Assembly: GCF_022267315.1 (NCBI RefSeq)
Contig: NZ_JAIKLE010000005.1
Location: 209,207-273,206, forward strand
Length of the DNA: 64,000 nt
Direction of reading: 5' to 3'
Source of the DNA: Maribellus maritimus
GTDB taxonomy: Bacteria > Bacteroidota > Bacteroidia > Bacteroidales > Prolixibacteraceae
Shown: positions 57,789-64,000 of the stretch, piece after piece
Layout: each line of letters opens with the position of its first letter
Position numbering within the stretch: position 1 is the first letter of the stretch
Notes under the pieces: model-generated
The model's database searches: none
Seen by the model: the letters and a program-made list of their open reading frames with translations, nothing else
What the model was told of the DNA's origin: nothing
Position numbers and translations under genes: made by a program

Positions 57789-58528
57789 TGAATAAAGATG
57801 AATTTGTTTTTGGAACCCGGGCGGTAATTGAAGCAATAAAAACCAATCGACACATTGACAAAATATTTTTAAAAAAAGGGCTAAATAACGAGCTTTCGCA
57901 GGAGCTTTTTCAGCTGATAAGAGAAGAGCAGATTCAATTTCAGTTTGTGCCTCTGGAAAAAATAAACCGGATTACCCGAAAAAACCATCAGGGTGTTTTG
58001 GCACTTTTATCCCCAATTGAATACCATAATATCGAAACATTGTTACCCGGCATTTACGAATCGGGGAAGGATCCTCTAATTTTAATTCTCGACCAGGTGA
58101 CCGACGTCAGAAACTTTGGGGCGATTGTGCGATCGGCCGAATGCGCAGGAGTAAACGCAATTGTGATTCCGGAAAAGGGAACAGCAAGAATTGGAGGCGA
58201 TGCAGTAAAAACGTCAGCCGGAGCTATCCACCATGTACCAATTTGTAAAGTACAGGGATTGGCAAAAACAATCAAATTCCTCAAGGACTCAGGAATAAAA
58301 ATTATTGCCGCAACCGAAAAGGCAAATACCATTTATTCTGATTCAAAACTACATATGCCTCTGGCCATCGTTATGGGCTCAGAAGATACAGGAATTTCAA
58401 ATTCAATTCTGCAACTTACCGACGAACAGTTAACGATACCAATCTTAGGCAAAATTGAATCACTCAACGTTTCTGTTGCAGCAGCAATTATAATGTACGA
58501 AGCTGTACGCCAACGCTCTCAACTATGA
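57788..58528 (+). CDS. rlmB: 23S rRNA (guanosine-2'-O)-methyltransferase RlmB-like (SpoU/TrmH)
   Basis: A 246-residue SpoU-class methyltransferase. The N-terminal substrate-binding part reads FVFGTRAVIEAI, and the SPOUT knot contains LDQVTDVRNFGAIVRSAE, VMGSEDTGIS and LNVSVAAAIIMYE. RlmB methylates G2251 in E. coli. Its ATG overlaps the ABC-F stop by 1 nt (TAATG), so translation is probably coupled; 57782 is an alternative ATG. Its end overlaps the convergent lrp gene by 10 bp. Two ribosome-related genes form one operon. Confidence 0.92.
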   Translation: MNKDEFVFGTRAVIEAIKTNRHIDKIFLKKGLNNELSQELFQLIREEQIQFQFVPLEKINRITRKNHQGVLALLSPIEYHNIETLLPGIYESGKDPLILILDQVTDVRNFGAIVRSAECAGVNAIVIPEKGTARIGGDAVKTSAGAIHHVPICKVQGLAKTIKFLKDSGIKIIAATEKANTIYSDSKLHMPLAIVMGSEDTGISNSILQLTDEQLTIPILGKIESLNVSVAAAIIMYEAVRQRSQL

Positions 58529-58986
58529 ACAGGAATAGTCCTTTTGAATGATTCTTCCAAAGAAATAAAAGTTTCGGTGCTGGCCACACCTGGTATTTTT
58601 TGAATTTCTCCGCTCAAAATCGTCTTTAAATGTTCATTGTCTTTAGCATACACCTTAATAAAAATAGCATATGCGCCAGTGGTATAATGACATTCAACAA
58701 TCTCGGGAATCAATTTTAACCGGTTTACTACTTCCGAAAAAAGTCCGCCCTTTTCCAAAAAAATTCCAATGTAAGTACAGGTTCTAAAATCAACCTTTTT
58801 GGGATTTATATGATACCCCGAACCTGTGATAACCTCTAGTTCAATCATTCTGTTTACGCGCTGATGAACAGCAGCTCTTGATATCCCTACTTCTTTGGCT
58901 ACATCTTTAAATGGTATTCTCGCATTCTTGGTGATTATATCCAATATTTTCAAATCAACCTCGTCCAAATTATTCCTCAGTGTCAT
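58519..58986 (-). CDS. Lrp/AsnC-family regulator, first copy
   Basis: A 155-residue Lrp/AsnC regulator. The N-terminal helix-turn-helix is DLKILDIITKNARIPFKDVAKEVGISRAAVHQRVNRM; the C-terminal RAM/ACT-like domain contains IVECHYTTGAYAIFIKV and ends with VASTETFISLEES. Such proteins sense amino acids or nitrogen metabolites. The frame extends to 59058, but a -7 element at 59005-59012 lies in that extension. It is divergent from amt and close in sequence to the second copy at 60614. Its 3' end overlaps rlmB by 10 bp. Confidence 0.92.
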   Translation of the reverse strand: MTLRNNLDEVDLKILDIITKNARIPFKDVAKEVGISRAAVHQRVNRMIELEVITGSGYHINPKKVDFRTCTYIGIFLEKGGLFSEVVNRLKLIPEIVECHYTTGAYAIFIKVYAKDNEHLKTILSGEIQKIPGVASTETFISLEESFKRTIPVHS

Positions 58987-59004
58987 GTTTTTACAATTTT
59001 CCAA

Positions 59005-59012
59005 CAAAAATA
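59005..59012 (-). promoter_or_regulatory. -7 promoter element, first lrp
   Basis: TATTTTTG on the minus strand matches TAnnTTTG, 18 nt before the start codon at 58986. Confidence 0.5.
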
Positions 59013-59110
59013 CCAAAAAAGAAACAAAAATTCCATAAATAGGTCTACATGACAGCAAAATCTAACAATATGAAAATAATACCCTCTGAATGTTAAACCA
59101 CTACTAACTT

Positions 59111-59127
59111 GTTATCAAATTGTTAAC
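59111..59127. promoter_or_regulatory. Candidate Lrp operator between lrp and amt
   Basis: GTTATCAAATTGTTAAC is a 17-bp imperfect palindrome centred on CAA-A-TTG. The same CAA-A-TTG core flanked by TTA/TAA occurs upstream of the second lrp (61192-61204). Binding by either Lrp protein is inferred only. Confidence 0.45.
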
Positions 59128-59239
59128 AAATACCTCGTTATTGTTTCAATTTTCTTTAAAATTATTGGTTTTATTTGTGGATTGATATTTTTACGAAAGT
59201 TTGAATATCAGACAGACAGCAATTTAAATTTATATTATA

Positions 59240-60568
59240 ATGAAAAACAAAGTTAGTTGGTGGCTAATTCTTAGCCTCCTTGTTATTGCTGCGCTCTTGG
59301 GCGTAGTAATTCCTACCGGTGTGGGAGAACAAGACTATTCAAATCTGGTTGCGGGTGATACTGCCTGGATGTTAACCGCAACAGGTCTTGTGTTATTAAT
59401 GACTCCGGGTCTCGCTTTCTTTTATGGCGGTATGGTGCAGCCCAGAAATATTATTTCTACCATGCTTCAAAGTTTTATAGCCATGGGTATCGTTAGTGTT
59501 TTATGGGTAATTGTGGGTTTTAGTATCGCTTTTGGTGACAGTATTGGCCCAGAAGGTTTTGGTCTCTTCGGTAATCCTGCGACTTTCTTTATGTTTAGAG
59601 GAGTGGGCGGAGGAACCGACCCGAATCTGGCTCCCACATTCCCGCTTGCAGTTTTTGCCATGTTTCAATTAAAATTTGCAATAATAACCCCGGCCTTAAT
59701 TACTGGTTCTTTTGCAGGAAGGGTAAGATTCAGGGCTTATATGTTATTTATGTGTTTGTTTGTAATATTTATTTATGCGCCACTGGCACACTGGACCTGG
59801 CACCCAAATGGATTTCTCAGAAACTGGGGAGTACTTGATTTTGCAGGAGGTACTGTTGTACACATGTCAGCAGGTTTTGCAGCATTGGCCGGAGCCATGT
59901 TCTTGGGAAGGAGAAAAGATGCTCACAAAGAATTTAAGCCAGCCAATATCCCCTATATTTTGTTGGGGGCTGGTATGCTTTGGTTTGGTTGGTTTGGATT
60001 TAATGCCGGTTCTGCTCTTGCAGCTGACTCAGTTGCGGCAACAGCCCTGGTAAACACCAATACCGCATCGGCTGCTGCCATGCTAACCTGGATATTTTTT
60101 GATGCTGCAAAAGGAAAAAAACCATCGGCCGTTGGTGCAGCGATTGGCTTGGTAGTGGGGCTTGTAGCCATCACTCCGGCTGCTGGCTTTGTAAATGTTG
60201 GCTCAAGTATTTTTATTGGCGTTATTGCAGCGATAATTAGTAATTATGCTATCGCTCTCAGAACAAAATCAATGCTGGACGATACACTTGATGTATTCCC
60301 GGCACACGGAATGGGCGGTATCGTCGGGATGTTGGCTACTGCAATTTTTGCCAACGAAGTAGGATTAATACACGGGCACATTACAACATTCTTGTATCAC
60401 TTGCTTGCCCTTGTTATAGTTGGTGTTTTTACTTTTGGAGGATCTATTTTAATGTATAAAATAACAGATTTAATCGTTCCGCTGAGAATTTCACCTCACG
60501 GCGAAAAAATTGGCCTTGATATCAGCCAGCATGATGAGTCTTATGATTTTGTTTATAAAGAAGAATAA
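59240..60568 (+). CDS. amt: Ammonium transporter (Amt/Mep/Rh family)
   Basis: A 442-residue membrane protein with about 11 helices. Ammonium-binding and pore residues are seen in DFAGGTVVHMSAG (Asp and first pore His) and FPAHGMGGIVG (second pore His). It admits ammonium at the inner membrane. No glnK (PII) gene follows, unlike the common amt-glnK pair. It is flanked by two paralogous Lrp/AsnC genes: one divergent with a shared control region and one convergent. It ends in a very strong terminator. Confidence 0.93.
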   Translation: MKNKVSWWLILSLLVIAALLGVVIPTGVGEQDYSNLVAGDTAWMLTATGLVLLMTPGLAFFYGGMVQPRNIISTMLQSFIAMGIVSVLWVIVGFSIAFGDSIGPEGFGLFGNPATFFMFRGVGGGTDPNLAPTFPLAVFAMFQLKFAIITPALITGSFAGRVRFRAYMLFMCLFVIFIYAPLAHWTWHPNGFLRNWGVLDFAGGTVVHMSAGFAALAGAMFLGRRKDAHKEFKPANIPYILLGAGMLWFGWFGFNAGSALAADSVAATALVNTNTASAAAMLTWIFFDAAKGKKPSAVGAAIGLVVGLVAITPAAGFVNVGSSIFIGVIAAIISNYAIALRTKSMLDDTLDVFPAHGMGGIVGMLATAIFANEVGLIHGHITTFLYHLLALVIVGVFTFGGSILMYKITDLIVPLRISPHGEKIGLDISQHDESYDFVYKEE

Positions 60569-60581
60569 GAATATAAACGAG

Positions 60582-60620
60582 AAAATAAGAAAGCCGGGCA
60601 TTCCCCGGCTTTCTTATTTT
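60582..60620. terminator. 17-bp bidirectional terminator between amt and the second lrp
   Basis: Arms 60582-60598 and 60604-60620 pair over 17 bp (core AAGCCGGG/CCCGGCTT) with a CATTC loop. A/T runs on both ends serve both genes. It overlaps the stop codon of the lrp gene (60614-60616). Confidence 0.9.
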
Positions 60621-61096
60621 ATAGGAACTTGTCTTTTAAAATCCATTTCCAGCGAAATAAATGTTTCTGTTCGCGCTATCCCTTCAACATCTTGTAATTC
60701 CTGATCGATTAACTGCTTAAGATGTTTATTTGTTTTTGTTTGAATTTTTACAAATATAGCATATTGCCCCGTTACATAATGGCATTCAACTACTTCCGGA
60801 ATATTACGTAATGCCTCAACTACCTGTGTATGAAACTTAGCCTTATCAAGATAAATTCCCATATAGGCGCAGGTATTGTATCCCAATTTCTGCGGGTTAA
60901 CAACAAACTCACTTCCGGAAACAACCCCAATATTTAATAACCTTTGCACTCTTTGGTGAATAGCAGCACCAGAAACCCCACATTCTCTTGCCACCTCCAA
61001 AAAAGGAATTCTTGCATTTTTAGTTATTAACTTTAAAATCTTTTCATCCAATTCGTCAATATCCGCCGCCTGCTCAAGGTATTCTTTTGTATTCAT
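60614..61096 (-). CDS. Lrp/AsnC-family regulator, second copy
   Basis: A 160-residue Lrp/AsnC regulator with HTH ILKLITKNARIPFLEVARECGVSGAAIHQRVQRL and the RAM domain ending TETFISLEMDF. It is clearly paralogous to the 58519-58986 protein; they share the helix-turn-helix and VVECHYVTGQYAIFVKI-like segments. They probably form homo- or hetero-oligomers (inference). The 3' end lies inside the bidirectional terminator. A TACATTTG -7 and a small palindrome lie upstream. Confidence 0.92.
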   Translation of the reverse strand: MNTKEYLEQAADIDELDEKILKLITKNARIPFLEVARECGVSGAAIHQRVQRLLNIGVVSGSEFVVNPQKLGYNTCAYMGIYLDKAKFHTQVVEALRNIPEVVECHYVTGQYAIFVKIQTKTNKHLKQLIDQELQDVEGIARTETFISLEMDFKRQVPIK

Positions 61097-61134
61097 TTCA
61101 ACTTTCAGTAATTATCCGATTACAAATTATTAAA

Positions 61135-61142
61135 CAAATGTA
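61135..61142 (-). promoter_or_regulatory. -7 promoter element, second lrp
   Basis: TACATTTG on the minus strand matches TAnnTTTG. Confidence 0.5.
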
Positions 61143-61191
61143 GAAATTTTTGGCAATTTATAAATTACAATGCTTTAAAACATGATAATTG

Positions 61192-61204
61192 TTACAAATT
61201 GTAA
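61192..61204. promoter_or_regulatory. Palindrome upstream of the second lrp
   Basis: TTACAA-A-TTGTAA is a perfect 13-bp palindrome about 50 bp upstream of the -7 element, and shares its core with the site at 59111-59127. Confidence 0.4.
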
Positions 61205-61244
61205 TTTCCTGTACCAAATATAGTTAAAAGTTGTGCAATCTGAT

Positions 61245-62564
61245 TTATATCCTGGAAATCGCTCTTGAAATATCTGCTCCGGTTGGTTCCTGAAAGACTT
61301 TGAGTTCAAACTCCGGCACAACAGCCAGAATATGATCAAAAATATCAGCCTGAATTGCTTCATAGTTTGCCCACACAATATCTTTGCTAAAAACATAAAT
61401 CTCAATAGGCAATCCTTTACTGGTTGGGTGCAGCTGCCTAACCAGAAATGTGAGATCCTGACGAATCATTGGATGATTATGAAGATACACTTCCAAGTAT
61501 TTCCTAAAAATACCGACATTGGTTTGACGGCGCCGGCTAATTACATCTTCTTCTGAAATATGCTTGCTTGTATTGTAATCTGTTATTTCCCTTTCTTTTT
61601 GCTTGACATAGTCTCGAATTATTTCAAATTTTTCAAACCGGTTTAACATATCTGTATCACAAAACCTGATGCTTGCCATGTCTATATTTACTGAACGCTT
61701 TATCCTTCGTCCACCTGACTCTTCCATCCCTTTCCAGTTGTTAAACGACTCGGCGACCAAAGAATAAGTTGGAATCGTTGAAATGGTTTTATCCCAGTTT
61801 TGCACCTTTACCGTATTCAGCGTGATATCAATCACCGTTCCATCTGCCCCCCTGCTTTTCATTTCAATCCAGTCTCCTATTTTCACCATGTCGTTTGCAG
61901 AAAGCTGAATGGAAGCCACAAATCCCAGAATGGTATCTTTAAACACCAGCAACAAAACAGCCGCCATGGCTCCAAGCCCGGCAAGTAAACCTGTTACATC
62001 TTTCTCCAGCAATACGGCAATGATTAAGATCCCTGACATAAAAAACACAAAAATCTTAACCAGTTGAATGTATCCTTTTATTGGGCGATGATGAGAATAA
62101 TCGGTTGTATTGTAAATCTCCAAAACCGCATTTAAAAACGAATTGGACACAAAAACAATTATAAGTGTAAAATAAACCTGCGTTAATTTTAATAATATTC
62201 CGGCTAGCGACAAATAATAATCCTGAGAAAGAATGTCAACCACCGACGAATCCAGTTCGCTTAACTCCTGATGAAGCACCGGATGGGCAAAATTGGAGGT
62301 AAAATAAAAAATAAAAGCAGGTGCTAAATGAGCCAAACCTTTGAAAACCTTATTCTTTACAAGAATATCATCCCATGTTGTTTTTGTTCTTTTTGCTATT
62401 CTTGATACAATCTGCAATAAGATCTTTCGAGTAATAAGATGCGCCAGACCAGCAGCAAAAAAAATAATAATTAAACAGATTATTGCAGAAATGGGTTTGG
62501 CAAAAAAACTTAGGCCTTCCAGGTCTCTCAAATGATCCAACAAAAATTTATAGACAGTTCTCAT
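61245..62564 (-). CDS. MscS-family mechanosensitive channel (YbdG-like)
   Basis: A 439-residue membrane protein with about five transmembrane helices and the MscS pore and beta domain: LLAGLGAMAAVLLLVFKDTILGFVASIQLSANDMVKIGDWIEM and TVIDITLNTVKVQNWDKTISTIP. The C-terminal part matches MscS-like channels that release osmolytes on hypo-osmotic shock. It resembles the larger YbdG type rather than small MscS. It diverges from the M64 peptidase gene with a 55-bp gap. Confidence 0.9.
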   Translation of the reverse strand: MRTVYKFLLDHLRDLEGLSFFAKPISAIICLIIIFFAAGLAHLITRKILLQIVSRIAKRTKTTWDDILVKNKVFKGLAHLAPAFIFYFTSNFAHPVLHQELSELDSSVVDILSQDYYLSLAGILLKLTQVYFTLIIVFVSNSFLNAVLEIYNTTDYSHHRPIKGYIQLVKIFVFFMSGILIIAVLLEKDVTGLLAGLGAMAAVLLLVFKDTILGFVASIQLSANDMVKIGDWIEMKSRGADGTVIDITLNTVKVQNWDKTISTIPTYSLVAESFNNWKGMEESGGRRIKRSVNIDMASIRFCDTDMLNRFEKFEIIRDYVKQKEREITDYNTSKHISEEDVISRRRQTNVGIFRKYLEVYLHNHPMIRQDLTFLVRQLHPTSKGLPIEIYVFSKDIVWANYEAIQADIFDHILAVVPEFELKVFQEPTGADISRAISRI

Positions 62565-62619
62565 GTTCTGGTCTGTTGATATTTCTTATTTTCACCCAAA
62601 AATAGTAAATGCATCCGAC

Positions 62620-63894
62620 ATGAAATTGAAGATTCTCCTTTTTATATTGTTTGTTCCTTTTTTTACCAATGCACAGGTAGATTATCAAAAGTATTTTATA
62701 AATAAGTCATTTCGTTTTGACTTTTTACTGGGAGGGAACAACAAAGAAGTAACTGTTTTCCCCCAACAAATGAAACAGGAATCTTTTTGGGCAGGTTCAA
62801 AAACAAACTTAATTGATCCGTTTAACTATGGCTCCTATCGTTTTCGAATTTTTGATATCAAATCAGACAGCCTTATTTTCTCCAAAGGATTTAGTACACT
62901 TTTTCAGGAATGGCAAACAACAGCTGAGGCCAAAACTACAACAAAAACATTCTACCAGGCTGCTATATTTCCTTTTCCAAAGAAAAATTTCAGAATTGAT
63001 ATTGACGCAAGACAGTGGGATGGAACTTTTAAAACACTTTATTCGTCAGAAATCGCTCCCGACAACTATTTTATTCAAAAAGAAACGCCAACGTCTTTCG
63101 AAATTTTTGATATTTTAAAAAACGGAAAATCATCGCAAAAAGTTGATTTGGTAATTCTAGCTGAAGGTTATGTAGAAAGCGAAATGAATAAATTTATCGA
63201 AGATGCGAAGCGGGTAAGCACCTATCTTTTGGATGAAGAGCCATTCAAATCAGAGAAAGAAAGCTTTAACATAAAAGCTGTTTTTACACCTTCGGCTGAA
63301 TCAGGAACAGACATTCCCGGAGAAGGTGTTTATCATAACACATTCTTTAATTCCACCTTCTACACATTTGATCTGCCAAGATACCTGACCACCAGCGATA
63401 TGAAAACCATTTATGATGCCGCCGCCCAGGTTCCTTACGATCAAATATACATATTGGTGAATACTGAAAGATATGGCGGAGGCGGATTTTACAACTTTAT
63501 TACCGTTTGCACAGCAGACAATACACTAACAAAAGAAGTTTTTGTGCATGAATTTGGTCATGGCTTTGCTGGTCTGGGCGATGAATACTACACATCAACA
63601 GTCGCATATGAAGATTTCTACAACCTTGAAACTGAACCCTGGGAACCAAACCTTACTACGCTTGTTGATTTCGATTCGAAATGGAAAAAATTAATAGATA
63701 AATCAACACCGATACCAACACCCAGAGAGTCAAAATACAGGAATACTGTAGGAGTTTATGAAGGTGGTGGATATTTGAGTAAAGGAATTTACAGCCCGCA
63801 CATTGATTGCAGGATGAAAAGTAATGAAGCCGGAAAGTTCTGCCCCGTTTGTTCTGAAGCGATAAAAAAAGTGATTAAATATTACACCGAATAA
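62620..63894 (+). CDS. Exported M64-family metallopeptidase (IgA peptidase type)
   Basis: A 424-residue protein with signal peptide 1-18 (FTNAQ). The zinc motif is HEFGHGFAGLGDEYY with H310, E311, H314 and likely D321. LAEGYVESEMNKFIEDA and GEGVYHNTFFNSTF are also family features. M64 peptidases include the Clostridium ramosum IgA protease; other members have unknown substrates, and an N-terminal beta-rich domain of ~150 residues is present here. The start at 62620 is chosen because the 62563 extension overlaps the divergent promoter. A long palindrome follows its stop. Confidence 0.88.
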   Translation: MKLKILLFILFVPFFTNAQVDYQKYFINKSFRFDFLLGGNNKEVTVFPQQMKQESFWAGSKTNLIDPFNYGSYRFRIFDIKSDSLIFSKGFSTLFQEWQTTAEAKTTTKTFYQAAIFPFPKKNFRIDIDARQWDGTFKTLYSSEIAPDNYFIQKETPTSFEIFDILKNGKSSQKVDLVILAEGYVESEMNKFIEDAKRVSTYLLDEEPFKSEKESFNIKAVFTPSAESGTDIPGEGVYHNTFFNSTFYTFDLPRYLTTSDMKTIYDAAAQVPYDQIYILVNTERYGGGGFYNFITVCTADNTLTKEVFVHEFGHGFAGLGDEYYTSTVAYEDFYNLETEPWEPNLTTLVDFDSKWKKLIDKSTPIPTPRESKYRNTVGVYEGGGYLSKGIYSPHIDCRMKSNEAGKFCPVCSEAIKKVIKYYTE

Positions 63895-63897
63895 AAA

Positions 63898-64000
63898 AAG
63901 AGGCCGTCCCAAAAGGATTTTGTATTCGGGTAGGTATCTGAGAAATTTTTCAAATACTCAACTCTTCAAATACATAATCAGACTTTTGGGACAGCCTCTT
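63898..64000. repeat. Long imperfect palindrome at the window edge, MITE-like or oversized terminator
   Basis: Arms 63898-63915 (AAGAGGCCGTCCCAAAAG) and 63983-64000 (CTTTTGGGACAGCCTCTT) pair over 18 bp with one G-U, and inner GATTTTGTATT/AATACATAATC extends the stem with a mismatch and a small bulge. The whole is ~103 bp and may continue beyond the window. GAGGCTGTCCCAAAAG-like ends resemble insertion-sequence ends (from memory, unverified). Confidence 0.55.

Overview
The window reads as chromosomal DNA of a Bacteroidota bacterium, probably an anaerobic or microaerophilic marine or sediment type of the Marinilabiliales/Prolixibacteraceae kind; the order-level placement is inference. The DNA is AT-rich. 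Many genes are preceded by the TAnnTTTG -7 promoter element typical of the phylum. A type-B T9SS sorting domain, a short primary sigma factor, a DUF4290 protein and TonB-type barrels also fit. There is no tRNA, rRNA, CRISPR array, prophage or complete insertion sequence. Most of the window is housekeeping and stress-response chromosome.

Layout. 1-2.0 kb: an edge-truncated lipid kinase divergent from an APP1-type phosphatase. 2.1-8.9 kb: a minus-strand stress and metal block made of a sigma-54 response regulator, a six-BON-domain protein, a small protein, a CopB-type P-ATPase, DUF302, OsmC and a SpoIIAA-like protein. A sigma-54-like promoter and a paired upstream palindrome sit between the regulator and the BON gene. 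9.3-12.9 kb: rex, a lone clpP and a T9SS-exported protein. 13-25 kb: core genes pcrA, DUF4290-murA, a TlpA-like thioredoxin, grpE-dnaJ, a Crp regulator, serA and transketolase. 25-35 kb: an accessory stretch with a secreted isochorismatase-fold hydrolase, a sulfatase, an SGNH hydrolase, a GH127 arabinofuranosidase, a CAT-fold acyltransferase, a Crp/Fnr regulator next to an FNR-box-like palindrome, an SDR and a VOC protein. 35-43 kb: a flavodiiron protein, mltG, murB, a MATE exporter, a cytidylate-kinase-like protein, a glycosyltransferase and ftsE. 43.6-48.5 kb: a large TPR protein paired with an outer-membrane barrel. 48.8-58.5 kb: gyrB, a LOG-family protein, htrA, rpoD, rlmD, a probable structured small RNA, an ABC-F ATPase and rlmB. 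58.5-61.1 kb: an ammonium transporter flanked by two paralogous Lrp/AsnC regulators. 61.2-64 kb: an MscS channel, an M64 peptidase and a long palindrome at the window edge.

The themes that link genes are envelope building (murA, murB, mltG, lipid kinase, glycosyltransferase), protein quality control (grpE, dnaJ, clpP, htrA), and redox, oxygen and metal stress (rex, flavodiiron protein, OsmC, CopB, two Crp/Fnr regulators). The least explained signals are non-coding. They are an independent ~165-nt RNA gene at 55.6 kb with a 6S-like fold, a possible small RNA before serA, a folded element ending in a terminator at 38.8 kb, a palindrome shared by the two lrp promoter regions, and the edge palindrome at 63.9 kb. 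I see no convincing wholly new multi-gene system.
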